Assembly: GCF_014649535.1 (NCBI RefSeq)
Contig: NZ_BMTF01000023.1
Coordinates: 24,669 to 88,668, forward strand
Direction: 5' to 3'
DNA: 64,000 nt
Source of the DNA: Streptomyces gelaticus
GTDB taxonomy: Bacteria > Actinomycetota > Actinomycetes > Streptomycetales > Streptomycetaceae
The notes under the pieces were generated by a model that was not told the origin of the DNA, made no database searches, and was given only the letters and a program-made list of their open reading frames with translations. The position numbers and the translations under genes were made by a program. Below are positions 41,618-50,681 of the stretch, one piece after another; the first letter of the stretch is position 1, and every line of letters begins with the position of its first letter.

Positions 41618-42463
41618 TCACTCCACGAACAGGCCCCGCGCCGCCGCCCTCGCGTCGAACTCCTCCAGCCGCGCCTGCGCGTCGGGCAGGTCGTCGCACA
41701 TCGCCTCCAGCAGCACCCGGCCCAGCAGCATGGGCGCGCACGCCGTGTCGAAGGCGAGCCCGGTGCCGACGGCGGCCGGGATGAGCAGATCGCTGTACTT
41801 GGCGACGGGCGCGAACGCGGAGTCCGCCACCGACACCACGGCCAGCCCCTGCTCCTGCGCGTACGCGAGCGCGTCCACGACCTCCTTCGGGTGCCGGGGC
41901 AGCGCGAAGCAGATCAGTGCGGAGGCACCCGCCCGCCGTGCGGCGTCGATCCGGTCGCGCAGCATGCTGCCGCCCTCGTCGAGCACCCGGACATCGGGGT
42001 GGACCTTGGCCGCGAAGTACCCGAAGCCGCGCGCCTGCGAGGAGGCGGCCCGCAGCCCGAGCACCGGCAGCGGCCGCGAGGCCGCCAGCAGCCTGCCCGC
42101 CCGCTCGACCGGCCCGGGGTCGGCGAGCAGCTCCGCCAGGTGCCGCAGATTCTCGATCTCGCCGAGCACCGCCTGCTGGTACTCGTTGTACGCGTCGCCC
42201 CCGCCCGTCGGCCCGGCCTCGGCGGGAGCGACCTCCCGCAGGTGCTTGCGGAGCGCCGGATAGCCGTCGAAGCCGAGCGCCACGGCGAAGCGGGTGACGG
42301 ACGGCTGGCTGACCCCGGCGAGCTCGGCCAGCTCCACGCTCGACAGGAACGGGACGTCCCCCGCCCTGCGCACCATCGAGTGCGCGATGCGCCGCTGGGT
42401 GGGTGTGAGCCGGCGCCCCTCGAAGAGCTGCTGCAACCGCGCGGCCGGGCTGCTCCCGCTCAT
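41618..42463 (-). CDS. MurR/RpiR family transcriptional regulator
   Basis: This 281-residue regulator has an N-terminal HTH_6 domain (RLTPTQRRIAHSMVRRAGDV, SSVELAELAGVSQPSVTRFA, VALGFDGYPALRKHLREV). A C-terminal SIS sugar-phosphate-binding domain follows (PLPVLGLRAASSQARGFGYF, ASALICFALPRHPKEVVDAL, AVVSVADSAFAPVAKYSDLL). ATG at 42463 has GAGGGGA four bases upstream. Most relatives sense sugar phosphates, but RpiR-type proteins also occur near hut genes in other bacteria, so control of the nearby hut operon is worth testing. Confidence 0.9.
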   Translation of the reverse strand: MSGSSPAARLQQLFEGRRLTPTQRRIAHSMVRRAGDVPFLSSVELAELAGVSQPSVTRFAVALGFDGYPALRKHLREVAPAEAGPTGGGDAYNEYQQAVLGEIENLRHLAELLADPGPVERAGRLLAASRPLPVLGLRAASSQARGFGYFAAKVHPDVRVLDEGGSMLRDRIDAARRAGASALICFALPRHPKEVVDALAYAQEQGLAVVSVADSAFAPVAKYSDLLIPAAVGTGLAFDTACAPMLLGRVLLEAMCDDLPDAQARLEEFDARAAARGLFVE

Positions 42464-42682
42464 GCTGTCCCCTCGGTAGATCCGGCGCACCATGATCCGG
42501 CGCCGACAAATCCATTCAGCCAGCAAGGCGTCTGCATGTCCATATGCAGCCGGGGCAGGCAGCCGGGCCGGCGGGCGGCTGCGGCCGGTGGTCCCACCCG
42601 CGCCGCCGCCCATGCCGCCCCGTCCCAAAGAGGGGGGTTAGCCCCACTGCTCGCGGCGGCCGCGATTCGTACGGTGAAGGAT

Positions 42683-43096
42683 ATGAAAACCCGTGACCCC
42701 GAGCTCAGGAACGAGCTCGATGCCGCCCTGCATGCCCGTAGCGAGCTGGGTTCGGAGTACGAGCCCGCGCTCGTCGAGTCTTTTCTGGAGAAGGTCGAGC
42801 AGCGCCTCGACAGCACGCTCGACCGTCGCGTCCGGCGCCATCTGGCCGAACAGCAGGTGAGCGTCGCCCGGGGTGCGCACCCGACGCAGCAGCTCGGGAA
42901 CTTCGGCGAGCGCTACGGCTTCGGGATCATCTCGCTCATCCTGGCCATCCCGCTGTCGGCGATCGGCGCCTCGACCGCGCACACCGGGGGCCTGGTCGTC
43001 GCCTGGCTCGGGATCATCGCGGTCAACGCCGTGCACGCCGCCCGGCCGTGGCTCTCGCGCCGCCCCGGGCACGGGGACTCCGACTGGGAGGACTGA
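42683..43096 (+). CDS. Small membrane protein of unknown function
   Basis: This is a 137-residue protein. The N-terminal 65 residues are a charged helical segment (DPELRNELDAALHARSELGS, LVESFLEKVEQRLDSTLDRR). Two hydrophobic helices follow (GFGIISLILAIPLSAIGAST and GLVVAWLGIIAVNAVHAA). It ends in a short acidic tail. AAGG lies four bases before the ATG; an in-frame GTG nine bases upstream is an alternative start. I do not recognise the family. Confidence 0.75.
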   Translation: MKTRDPELRNELDAALHARSELGSEYEPALVESFLEKVEQRLDSTLDRRVRRHLAEQQVSVARGAHPTQQLGNFGERYGFGIISLILAIPLSAIGASTAHTGGLVVAWLGIIAVNAVHAARPWLSRRPGHGDSDWED

Positions 43097-43539
43097 GCCC
43101 GGCCCCGGGGCGCACGGCACCACGGCCGGCGGGCGGGCAGCACGACCGGCCGGCGGAGATTGATGCGGCGGGCCCGTACACCGCGTAGTCGGGGACCGGA
43201 CAGCCGCACCGTCGGCGCCGGCCGGCTGAGACCTCCGCGGGCGCCGGACCGCGGGCCCCGGACACGGAGGTGTCGCGGGAACCGCCGCTCCCCCGGTCGA
43301 CCGGGGGGCGGGACGACGGCGGTCCCCGCGAGGGACACGGTCCGGGCCAGGGCCGGTCACCGCGTCCTGGCGACGATGGAGGTCCGGGAGCCGCTCCGTT
43401 GTCCGTGTCGCCGTATCGGGTGTCGGCGCGTCTCCTTGCCGACACCCCCCAATCTGCCGGACCCGTGTTAAGCCGGTGCTGCGTGAACGTGTCGCGCTCG
43501 TACCGTTTTCGCGAAGCCGGACCCGCGGGGCGCCGGGCG
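43097..43539. other. 443-bp gap without a recognisable gene
   Basis: This convergent intergenic stretch is very GC-rich with several short imperfect inverted repeats (for example CCCCCGGTCGACCGGGGG near 43294-43311, a perfect dyad). Open frames here lack credible start sites and protein similarity. I see no RNA gene. Confidence 0.5.
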
Positions 43540-44946
43540 CTACGCCTTGCCGGTCGTCGCGTCCTTGGCGAGGAACGCCAGCAGGTCCTGGCGGCTGACC
43601 ACACCCTTCGGCTTGCCCTCCACCAGCACGATCGCCGCGTCCGCCGCGTTCGTGCCGCCGAGCACCGCCATCAGGTCCTCGACCGGCTCGCCGGAGCCGA
43701 CCTGCGGCAGCGGGGGCGACATGTGCTTCTCCAGCGGGTCGGAGAGCGAGGCGCGCTGGGCGAACAGCGCGTTCAGCAGCTCCCGCTCCACCACCGAACC
43801 GATGACCTCGGCGGCCATCACGTCCGGGTGGCCGGCGCCCGGCTTCACGATCGGCATCTGCGAGACGCCGTACTCGCGCAGGACGTCGATCGCCTCGCCG
43901 ACGGTCTCCTCGGGGTGCATGTGGACGAGCGTCGGGATCGGGCCGTCCTTGTGGCCGAGGACGTCACCGACGCGCGCGGACGGGCCGGTGTCCTCCAGGA
44001 AGCCGTAGTCGGCCATCCACTCGTCGTTGAAGATCTTGCTCAGGTAGCCGCGCCCGCTGTCGGGCAGCAGGACGACGACCACGTCGTCCGGGCCCAGGCG
44101 CTTGGCGACCTCCAGGGCGCCGACCACCGCCATGCCGCAGGAGCCGCCGACCAGCAGGCCCTCCTCCTTGGCGAGGCGGCGGGTCATCTGGAAGGAGTCC
44201 TTGTCGGACACGGCGACGATCTCGTCCGTGACCGTACGGTCGTAGGCACTCGGCCAGAAGTCCTCGCCGACGCCCTCCACGAGGTACGGGCGCCCGGAGC
44301 CTCCGGAGTAGACCGAGCCCTCCGGGTCGGCCCCGATCACCTTCACCGAGCCGCCGCTGACCTCCTTCAGATAGCGGCCGGTGCCGCTGATCGTGCCGCC
44401 GGTGCCGACGCCCGCGACGAAGTGGGTGATCTTCCCGTCCGTCTGCTCCCACAGCTCGGGACCGGTGGTCTCGTAGTGGGAACGCGGGTTGTTGGGGTTG
44501 GAGTACTGATCGGGCTTCCAGGCCCCGGGGGTCTCGCGGACCAGGCGGTCGGAGACGTTGTAGTACGAGTCGGGGTGTTCGGGGTCGACGGCCGTCGGGC
44601 AGACGACGACCTCGGCACCGTAGGCGCGCAACACATTGATCTTGTCCGTGGACACCTTGTCCGGACAGACGAAGATGCACTTGTACCCCTTCTGCTGGGC
44701 GACGATCGCCAGGCCGACACCGGTGTTGCCACTGGTCGGCTCGACGATGGTGCCGCCGGGTTCGAGTTCGCCGCTCTGTTCGGCGGCCTCGATCATCCGC
44801 AGCGCGATCCGGTCCTTGACCGAACCGCCGGGGTTGAAGTACTCGACCTTGGCCAGGACCGTCGCCTGGATGCCGGCCGTCACATTGCGCAGCCTCACCA
44901 GCGGGGTATTGCCTACGAGACTGATCATCGAATCGTGGAATTGCAC
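43540..44946 (-). CDS. Cystathionine beta-synthase
   Basis: This is a 468-residue PLP enzyme with a regulatory module. The PLP lysine is in YFNPGGSVKDRIALRMIEAA; the substrate loop is VEPTSGNTGVGLAIVAQQKG; the phosphate loop is VAGVGTGGTISGTGRYLKEV. After residue 335 two CBS domains follow (GDVLGHKDGPIPTLVHMHPE, VSQMPIVKPGAGHPDVMAAE, PVEDLMAVLGGTNAADAAIV). It condenses serine and homocysteine to cystathionine; O-acetylserine use cannot be excluded. The GTG start has CGGAG six bases upstream. The gene diverges from the GDSL hydrolase gene. Confidence 0.92.
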   Translation of the reverse strand: MQFHDSMISLVGNTPLVRLRNVTAGIQATVLAKVEYFNPGGSVKDRIALRMIEAAEQSGELEPGGTIVEPTSGNTGVGLAIVAQQKGYKCIFVCPDKVSTDKINVLRAYGAEVVVCPTAVDPEHPDSYYNVSDRLVRETPGAWKPDQYSNPNNPRSHYETTGPELWEQTDGKITHFVAGVGTGGTISGTGRYLKEVSGGSVKVIGADPEGSVYSGGSGRPYLVEGVGEDFWPSAYDRTVTDEIVAVSDKDSFQMTRRLAKEEGLLVGGSCGMAVVGALEVAKRLGPDDVVVVLLPDSGRGYLSKIFNDEWMADYGFLEDTGPSARVGDVLGHKDGPIPTLVHMHPEETVGEAIDVLREYGVSQMPIVKPGAGHPDVMAAEVIGSVVERELLNALFAQRASLSDPLEKHMSPPLPQVGSGEPVEDLMAVLGGTNAADAAIVLVEGKPKGVVSRQDLLAFLAKDATTGKA

Positions 44947-45086
44947 CGTGTACTCCGGGGTCTCCGAGATGGTGCGGCAAGGGTATGCGTACGGGCACGG
45001 GATTGGGCGAAGCGATTGAGCGACGGCCACTGCGGGGCAGTTAGCTGTATGTACGGCGGTACGGCAACGAGGAGGTGGACCGGACT

Positions 45087-46190
45087 GTGTCAAGAGCAAG
45101 GGTGGCACGGCGGATCGCAGCGGGCGCGGCCTACGGCGGAGGCAGCGTCGGATTGCTCGGCGCTGCGGCGGTAGGCGTACTGCTGGCGGAGGTCCAGCTG
45201 GCGAAACGGCAGGTGGGCGGCGGAACCGCACCGGTTCCACCGAGCGCGGACGGGCGGTACGGGGTGGCGTTCACCGGCCCCGCGGAGCCGTTGCGGCTGG
45301 GGTTGCTGGGCGACTCGACGGCGGCCGGGCAGGGGGTGCACAGGGCCGGGCAGACCCCGGGGGCGCTGCTGGCCTCGGGGCTCGCGGCGGTCTCCGAGCG
45401 GCCGGTGGATCTGCGCAATGTGGCGCAGCCGGGTGCCCGGTCGGACGATCTGGAGCGGCAGGTCTCGCTGCTGCTCGCCGACACCTCCCGTACGCCCGAC
45501 GTCTGCGTGATCATGATCGGCGCGAACGATGTGACGCACCGGATCCCGGCCACCCAGTCGGTGCGCTGTCTGGCCACCGCCGTACGCAGGCTGCGTACGG
45601 CGGGCGCGGAGGTCGTGGTCGGCACCTGCCCGGACCTGGGCACGATCGAGCCGGTCTACCAGCCGTTGCGCTGGCTGGCCCGGCGGGTGAGCCGGCAGCT
45701 GGCGGCGGCCCAGACGATCGGCTCGGTGGAGCAGGGCGGGCGCACGGTGTCGCTGGGCGATCTGCTCGGGCCGGAGTTCGAGGCGAACCCGCGGGAGCTG
45801 TTCGGGCCGGACAACTACCACCCGTCGGCGGAGGGGTACGCCACGGCGGCGATGGCGGTACTGCCCACGCTCTGCGCGGTGCTGGGGCTGTGGCCGGAGT
45901 CCGACCGGCTGGACGGGGCCCGGCGCGAGGACATGCTGCCGGTGGCCAAGGCGGCCTCCCAGGCGGCCAGGGAGGCCGGTACGGAGGTCACGGCTGCTCG
46001 GGCACCCTGGGCGCTCCTCAAGCACCGCAGGCGGCGGCGCCTGCCCGCGACCACCGAGCCCCACCCGCAGCCGGAGCTGCACGAGGAGGAGACCGGCGAG
46101 GCAGGAGAGACAAGGGGGGCCGGGAGAGCAGCAGAGACGGGAGAGACAGGGGAGTCGCACGGGGAGCCGCGCAATCTCCCGGCCAATTGA
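45087..46190 (+). CDS. SGNH/GDSL-type lipase/esterase
   Basis: This is a 367-residue SGNH hydrolase. An N-terminal hydrophobic segment (AYGGGSVGLLGAAAVGVLLA) is a signal anchor. Block I is LRLGLLGDSTAAGQGV with the catalytic Ser, block III is VCVIMIGANDVTHRIP, and block V is DNYHPSAEGYATAAMAV with the Asp-His pair. A charged tail of about 90 residues is Glu/Gly/Thr-rich. It should hydrolyse an ester of an extracytoplasmic lipid or glycan. GAGGAGG lies 11 bases before the chosen GTG. Confidence 0.9.
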   Translation: MSRARVARRIAAGAAYGGGSVGLLGAAAVGVLLAEVQLAKRQVGGGTAPVPPSADGRYGVAFTGPAEPLRLGLLGDSTAAGQGVHRAGQTPGALLASGLAAVSERPVDLRNVAQPGARSDDLERQVSLLLADTSRTPDVCVIMIGANDVTHRIPATQSVRCLATAVRRLRTAGAEVVVGTCPDLGTIEPVYQPLRWLARRVSRQLAAAQTIGSVEQGGRTVSLGDLLGPEFEANPRELFGPDNYHPSAEGYATAAMAVLPTLCAVLGLWPESDRLDGARREDMLPVAKAASQAAREAGTEVTAARAPWALLKHRRRRRLPATTEPHPQPELHEEETGEAGETRGAGRAAETGETGESHGEPRNLPAN

Positions 46191-46320
46191 TCCACTGAGC
46201 GGTCGCTTAGAAAAGAGGTCGGCGTCACATGCACTGCCCGGTGACCCGGCGCCTACGTACAGGTAACTTCCAATTCAGCACCTGCCAGAACCCGCCTTCC
46301 AGCCCTCATGGAGCCGCGTG

Positions 46321-47541
46321 ATGCCCGAAGCCGTGATCGTCTCTGCAGCCCGTTCCCCCATCGGCCGGGCCTTCAAGGGTTCGCTGAAGGACCTGCGCGC
46401 GGACGACCTGACCGCCACGATCGTCCGGACCGCGCTGGCGAAGGTGCCCGAGCTGGACCCGAAGGACATCGACGACCTGATGCTCGGCTGCGGCCTCCCC
46501 GGGGGCGAGCAGGGCAACAACCTGGGCCGCATCGTCGCCGTGCAGATGGGAATGGACCACCTCCCCGGCTGCACGATCACCCGCTACTGCTCCTCCTCCC
46601 TGCAGACCAGCCGGATGGCGCTGCACGCCATCAAGGCCGGCGAGGGCGACGTCTTCGTCTCGGCCGGTGTCGAGATGGTGTCCCGCTTCTCGAAGGGCAA
46701 CTCCGACAACTGGCCGGACACGCACAACCCGCTGTTCGCCGACGCCGAGGCCCGCACCGCGGCCCGCGCCGAGCAGGGCGGCGACGGCTGGCACGACCCG
46801 CGCGAGGACGGCCTGGTCCCGGACGCGTACATCGCGATGGGGCAGACCGCGGAGAACCTGGCCCGGCTCAAGGGCGTCACCCGCCAGGACATGGACGAGT
46901 TCGGTGTCCGCTCGCAGAACCTCGCCGAGGAAGCCCTCAAGAACGGCTTCTGGGAGCGCGAGATCACCCCGGTCACCACCCCCGACGGCACGGTCGTCAC
47001 CAAGGACGACGGCCCGCGCGCGGGCGTCACCCTGGAGGGCGTCCAGGGCCTGAAGCCGGTGTTCCGCCCCGACGGCCTGGTCACCGCGGGCAACTGCTGC
47101 CCGCTCAACGACGGTGCCGCCGCGCTCGTGATCATGTCCGACACCAAGGCCCGCGAGCTGGGCCTGACCCCGCTGGCCCGGATCGTCTCCACCGGCGTCT
47201 CCGCCCTCTCCCCCGAGATCATGGGGTACGGGCCGGTGGAGGCCAGCAAGCAGGCACTGAAGCGGGCCGGGCTGACCATCGACGACATCGACCTGGCCGA
47301 GATCAACGAGGCCTTCGCCGCCCAGGTGATCCCCTCCTACCGCGACCTCGGCCTGCCGCTGGAGAAGGTCAACGTCAACGGCGGGGCGATCGCCGTCGGC
47401 CACCCCTTCGGCATGACGGGCGCCCGGATCACCGGCACGCTGATCAACAGCCTGCAGTTCCACGACAAGCAGTTCGGCCTGGAGACCATGTGCGTGGGCG
47501 GCGGCCAGGGCATGGCGATGGTCATCGAGCGGCTGAGCTGA
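46321..47541 (+). CDS. Acetyl-CoA acetyltransferase (thiolase)
   Basis: This is a 406-residue thiolase. It shows EAVIVSAARSPIGRAFKGSL, the nucleophile Cys in TITRYCSSSLQTSRMALHAI, LAEINEAFAAQVIPSYRDLG, VNVNGGAIAVGHPFGMTGAR and the second catalytic Cys in METMCVGGGQGMAMV-like context. It condenses or cleaves acetoacetyl-CoA or 3-ketoacyl-CoA in fatty-acid metabolism. GGAG lies seven bases before the ATG; the GTG immediately before is less well placed. A perfect 11-bp hairpin lies about 150 bp downstream. Confidence 0.94.
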   Translation: MPEAVIVSAARSPIGRAFKGSLKDLRADDLTATIVRTALAKVPELDPKDIDDLMLGCGLPGGEQGNNLGRIVAVQMGMDHLPGCTITRYCSSSLQTSRMALHAIKAGEGDVFVSAGVEMVSRFSKGNSDNWPDTHNPLFADAEARTAARAEQGGDGWHDPREDGLVPDAYIAMGQTAENLARLKGVTRQDMDEFGVRSQNLAEEALKNGFWEREITPVTTPDGTVVTKDDGPRAGVTLEGVQGLKPVFRPDGLVTAGNCCPLNDGAAALVIMSDTKARELGLTPLARIVSTGVSALSPEIMGYGPVEASKQALKRAGLTIDDIDLAEINEAFAAQVIPSYRDLGLPLEKVNVNGGAIAVGHPFGMTGARITGTLINSLQFHDKQFGLETMCVGGGQGMAMVIERLS

Positions 47542-47642
47542 GCTGCAGCGGAGGGCAGGGGCCGGCTGAGGCACGAAGGCGGCACCTGCCCGCAGCGGAA
47601 GCGAAGCGGACGCGACCACGAGCCCGAGCGGCTGAGCTGAGC
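47526..47642 (+). repeat. 18-bp direct repeat of the thiolase gene end
   Basis: CGAGCGGCTGAGCTGAGC, spanning the last codons and stop of the thiolase gene (47526-47543), recurs exactly at 47625-47642 outside the gene. The intervening 81 bp have a short-period purine/G-rich character. Confidence 0.8.
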
Positions 47643-47687
47643 ACACCCGGCGCGGTGGCCGGTTCCGAGCCCCGACCGTGACCGAAT

Positions 47688-47720
47688 CTCCCCCAGGATG
47701 TGACCTATCTCCTGGGGGAG
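47688..47720 (+). terminator. Terminator hairpin downstream of thiolase
   Basis: A perfect 11-bp stem CTCCCCCAGGA / TCCTGGGGGAG with an 11-nt loop. The rest of the 323-bp gap before 47865 looks like promoter and leader sequence with no gene. Confidence 0.75.
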
Positions 47721-47864
47721 AGTCATTCTCGCAGGTCACACCCACATCAGGGTTAAACCCCAGGCCCAAAGACCTGTCCAATTCGTGACGTAATGCACTG
47801 ACACGGAGCACAGGTAGGAGACAAGCTGATGTAGGAAGTCGGGGGATCGATTGAAACCGGGAGT

Positions 47865-48716
47865 ATGTCAGTGAGCGCCATGTCTCTTGCCCTGTTGCTG
47901 ACCACCGCCGCCGCCACGGCCGTGGGCGCTGCTGCTCTGCACGCTGCTCACGGGCTGCGCAAGCAGGTCACGGCCCTTCGTACCGAGCTCGCCGAGGCCC
48001 ATGCGCGCGGCGTCGCCGTGCCCCCGCAGAGCCGCGGCACCGTCACCCCCGTCGCCGAGATACGCGCGGCCGTCGCCGAGGCGCTCGCCGAGGAGCGCGA
48101 GCGCGAGCTCGCCGAGGCCCGTGCCTTCTGGGCGACGCAGGAGGCACGCGATGCCACCGACGCCCCGTCCCTGCTGGGCGGCCTGACCGGTGCGGGCGAG
48201 GACGCCCCGCTCTTCATGCCCCGCCAGGCCGACTTCGTGGGCCTGGACGCGATGGACCTCGACGCCGGCGAAGCCCTCGACGAGCTGGCGGAGCTGGCCG
48301 ACGTGACCGAGCTGCCCGGGACGGTGGAGTTCGCCGAGGACTCCCCCGAGCTGGCCGCCGCCCGCCGCCGGCACCCCTCGCACCCCGACTTCGTACCGGT
48401 GCAGACCCCGGTCGTCACCGACCACGAGCGCACCGTGAGCCGTCTCGAAGAGCTCGCCGACAGCCGTACGGAACTCGCCGATGTGCGCCCCGGCCCGCTC
48501 GGCACGCTCGACGTCTATGTCTTCGCCGACGGCACCACGCTCTGCATGACCCCCGGCCACCGCGAGACGGCCGAGCGTCTGGCCGACTCGCTGCGCGCCG
48601 GTGAGCACCCGGTGCTGCTGGGCGGCTCCGGTGTCTCCGGCGCGTACGCCCTGACCTTCTCCTGCGGCTTGGAGAACGTCTACATCCTCGCCGACCGCGT
48701 CATCGCCTCGTTCTGA
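47865..48716 (+). CDS. Membrane-anchored protein of unknown function
   Basis: This 283-residue protein begins with a hydrophobic helix (MSLALLLTTAAATAVGAAALH) that could be a signal anchor. A charged helical segment rich in Ala/Glu/Arg follows (EIRAAVAEALAEERERELAE). A compact C-terminal domain shows DVYVFADGTTLCMTPGHRET and GVSGAYALTFSCGLENVYIL. GGGAGT precedes the ATG. I do not recognise the family; a stable fold is likely from the conserved-looking C-terminus with two cysteines. Confidence 0.75.
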   Translation: MSVSAMSLALLLTTAAATAVGAAALHAAHGLRKQVTALRTELAEAHARGVAVPPQSRGTVTPVAEIRAAVAEALAEERERELAEARAFWATQEARDATDAPSLLGGLTGAGEDAPLFMPRQADFVGLDAMDLDAGEALDELAELADVTELPGTVEFAEDSPELAAARRRHPSHPDFVPVQTPVVTDHERTVSRLEELADSRTELADVRPGPLGTLDVYVFADGTTLCMTPGHRETAERLADSLRAGEHPVLLGGSGVSGAYALTFSCGLENVYILADRVIASF

Positions 48717-48790
48717 CACCGCGGCATCCGGGCACAGCGGCTCTCGCCGGCCGCCGCCCCCGGGCCGGTCCGCCGCACGGCCGGCCGCCG

Positions 48791-49108
48791 CTACGCGAAG
48801 GCGCGCGCGGCTGCCTCGTCCACGAATTGCACGGCCTCGTCGAGCTCCTTCGACGGGGCCGTTTCCAGTGCCACCGCCAGATCGCGCCCCGCCACGGTCA
48901 GTTGGTCACCGATCGAGAAGATCCCGGCGTCCGGCATGAGACGCGGCTCCCGGCCCGGCTCCTCGATCCGCTGGGCGCGCAGCGCGAGTTCCCGCGCCGT
49001 GGCGAGTCCTTCGGCGGCGGCACCGCGCTGGAGACGGCTCTGCGGGGCGGCGCGCAGCCGGTCGGCGAATCGGTCCACGGCGGTGATCAGCGGGGTCGTA
49101 TCGAGCAC
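48791..49108 (-). CDS. Small conserved-type hypothetical protein
   Basis: This 105-residue, mostly helical protein reads TPLITAVDRFADRLRAAPQS, GLATARELALRAQRIEEPGR, IFSIGDQLTVAGRDLAVALE and ELDEAVQFVDEAAARAFA. No membrane helix or known motif is seen. Codon bias and start context support a real gene. Function unknown. Confidence 0.7.
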   Translation of the reverse strand: MLDTTPLITAVDRFADRLRAAPQSRLQRGAAAEGLATARELALRAQRIEEPGREPRLMPDAGIFSIGDQLTVAGRDLAVALETAPSKELDEAVQFVDEAAARAFA

Positions 49109-49278
49109 TCCGCGACCCTACGCGCCCCGCCGGGACGGTTTCCAACGGGCCGGCGCCCTGCCGCGGTGCCGGCCCGTCAGGGGCCGGAAACGCGCACCCG
49201 CACGGAGGCACTTGTCGGCGAGTACGGCTCCGGGAGGGCCGCCCGCAAGCAGCCGCTGCGGCGACGGGCGTGAAAACG

Positions 49279-49315
49279 GGGAACGGCCCGCAGGCGGTGC
49301 CTGCGGGCCGTTCCC
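49279..49315 (-). terminator. Terminator downstream of the Bax-inhibitor-like gene
   Basis: A 17-bp perfect stem GGGAACGGCCCGCAGGC / GCCTGCGGGCCGTTCCC with a GGT loop lies 20 bp beyond the stop at 49336. Confidence 0.88.
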
Positions 49316-49335
49316 GTCGTGCGGGTGCGGGCTGA

Positions 49336-50223
49336 TCAGTCGTCGCCGCTGAGGATGGAGAGCAGACGCAGCATCTCCAGGTAGATCCACACCAGGGTCA
49401 TGGTGAGGCCGAAGGCCGCCAGCCAGGACTCCTCGCGGGGGGCGCCGAAGGAGATGCCGTCCTCGACCTGCTTGAAGTCCAGGGCCAGGAAGCACGCGCC
49501 GAGGACGATCCCGATGACGCCGAAGAGGATGCCGAGGCCGCCGCTGCGGAAGCCCAGGCCGTCACCGCCGCCGAAGACGGCGAACAGCAGGTTGACCACC
49601 ATCAGGAGCATGAAGCCGATGGCGGCGGCCATCACGAAGCCGTAGAAGCGGCGGGTGACACGGATCCAGCGCATCTTGTACGCGAGCAGCACACCGGCGA
49701 AGACACACATGGTGCCCATCACCGCCTGCATCACGACGCCCGGTCCGATGTACGTGCTGACCGCGCTGGAGATGACTCCGAGGAAGACGCCCTCGAAGGC
49801 CGCGTACGCGACGATCAGCGCCGGCACCGGCTTGCGCTTGAAGGACTGGACGAGCGACAGGACGAACGCCACCAGGGCGGCGCCGATCGCGATGCCGTAC
49901 GACTTGCCGAGGTTCGCCTCGTCGACCGGCAGCAGCGCCCAGGCGAGCACGGCGCCGAGCACCACGGTGCCCAGCGTGATCGCCGTGCGCGCGACGACGT
50001 CGTCGATCGTCATCGCGCCGGTGCGCGCGGGTGCCTGCGGGGCGCCGTACTGGGCGTCCGGCTGGGCGTAGGGGTTGGTGGCGTACGGGTTGGCGGCGGT
50101 GCCCTGCGCGTACGGGTTGGCGGCCGCTGCGGGGGCCCCGGCCTGCGGCGCCGCGTTGAAGCCCGCGTATCCGTTGTCGCGGCTGAAGCCCCGTCGCGAG
50201 AAGACCGGGTTGCTGCTCCTCAT
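49336..50223 (-). CDS. Bax inhibitor-1/YccA family membrane protein
   Basis: This is a 295-residue protein with a 65-residue cytoplasmic leader of Asn-Pro-Tyr-Ala repeats (NPYAQ, NPYAT). Seven hydrophobic helices follow, for example ITLGTVVLGAVLAWALLPV, SYGIAIGAALVAFVLSLV, FYGFVMAAAIGFMLLMVVNL, ILFGVIGIVLGACFLALDF and LAAFGLTMTLVWIYLEMLRL. The ALDF and ESWLAAFGLTMTLVW motifs fit the family. Bacterial members are pH- or calcium-sensitive channels. GGAGGAG lies four bases before the ATG. Confidence 0.88.
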   Translation of the reverse strand: MRSSNPVFSRRGFSRDNGYAGFNAAPQAGAPAAAANPYAQGTAANPYATNPYAQPDAQYGAPQAPARTGAMTIDDVVARTAITLGTVVLGAVLAWALLPVDEANLGKSYGIAIGAALVAFVLSLVQSFKRKPVPALIVAYAAFEGVFLGVISSAVSTYIGPGVVMQAVMGTMCVFAGVLLAYKMRWIRVTRRFYGFVMAAAIGFMLLMVVNLLFAVFGGGDGLGFRSGGLGILFGVIGIVLGACFLALDFKQVEDGISFGAPREESWLAAFGLTMTLVWIYLEMLRLLSILSGDD

Positions 50224-50561
50224 CTCACTCCTCCATGGCCACCCTGCGTGGCCTTCCCACAAGAGTAATGGGTAGGCAAAAGAATCAGACTAGTGCTTGG
50301 GGAGGATCTTTGCGGAAGCCTCTCCTCCCGCGACACCCGCCCGTCGGCCACTCGGCCGACCGGCCCGGCACGGAAAACCCGCTCGCCCCATACCGTCCGG
50401 GCCCGCGTTCCAGTAACGTGCCGACCGACCGGTACGCCGACATCGCGCTCGGACGACGGGAGGGACCGCTGAGGTGATGGGGCATACGCCGCGAGCGGCC
50501 CGCCGCGCCGGTGACGGCCGCGGTCCGGGGCGCTTCGCCGGCCCGGCCGCCAAGTGAGTAG
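50224..50561. other. 338-bp gap between the BI-1 gene and bldA
   Basis: The left edge holds an A/T-richer stretch (about 50262-50295) likely to be the promoter of the minus-strand BI-1 gene. The remainder shows no credible coding region. Open frames that extend into the tRNA on either strand are artefacts of the tRNA sequence. Confidence 0.5.
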
Positions 50562-50647
50562 TGGTGCCTGGAACCGGACTCGAACCGGTACGCCCCCGAG
50601 GGGCAGCGAGGTTTAAGCTCGCCGTGTCTGCATTCCACCATCCAGGC
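50562..50647 (-). tRNA. bldA: tRNA-Leu(UAA), reads UUA; bldA
   Basis: This is an 86-nt class II tRNA including an encoded CCA. Acceptor arms GCCTGGA/TCCAGGC, D-arm GTG...CAC, anticodon stem GCGAG/CTCGC with loop CTTAAAC (anticodon TAA at 50615-50613), a long variable arm TGCCCCTCGGGGGCG and T-arm ACCGG-TTCGAGT-CCGGT are all visible. In Streptomyces this single tRNA reads the rare TTA codon and controls development and antibiotic genes; loss gives a bald phenotype. It is transcribed alone on the minus strand. Confidence 0.97.
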
Positions 50648-50675
50648 CGTGCGCGCGGCTCCGCGTTGGCACATG

Positions 50676-50681
50676 ACCCTA
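50676..50681 (-). promoter_or_regulatory. bldA: Candidate -10 element of bldA
   Basis: TAGGGT on the minus strand ends 29 bases before the mature 5' end of the tRNA. A -35 hexamer is not obvious. An unusually A/T-rich stretch lies a further 50 bp upstream (about 50719-50740). The region from 50648 to 51127 (480 bp) otherwise holds only the leader of the ABC transporter genes and no gene I can support. Confidence 0.4.

Noticed and set aside
46191..46320. Possible small gene between the GDSL hydrolase and thiolase
   Set aside because: The 130-bp gap has no open frame with a ribosome site; it looks like promoter sequence.
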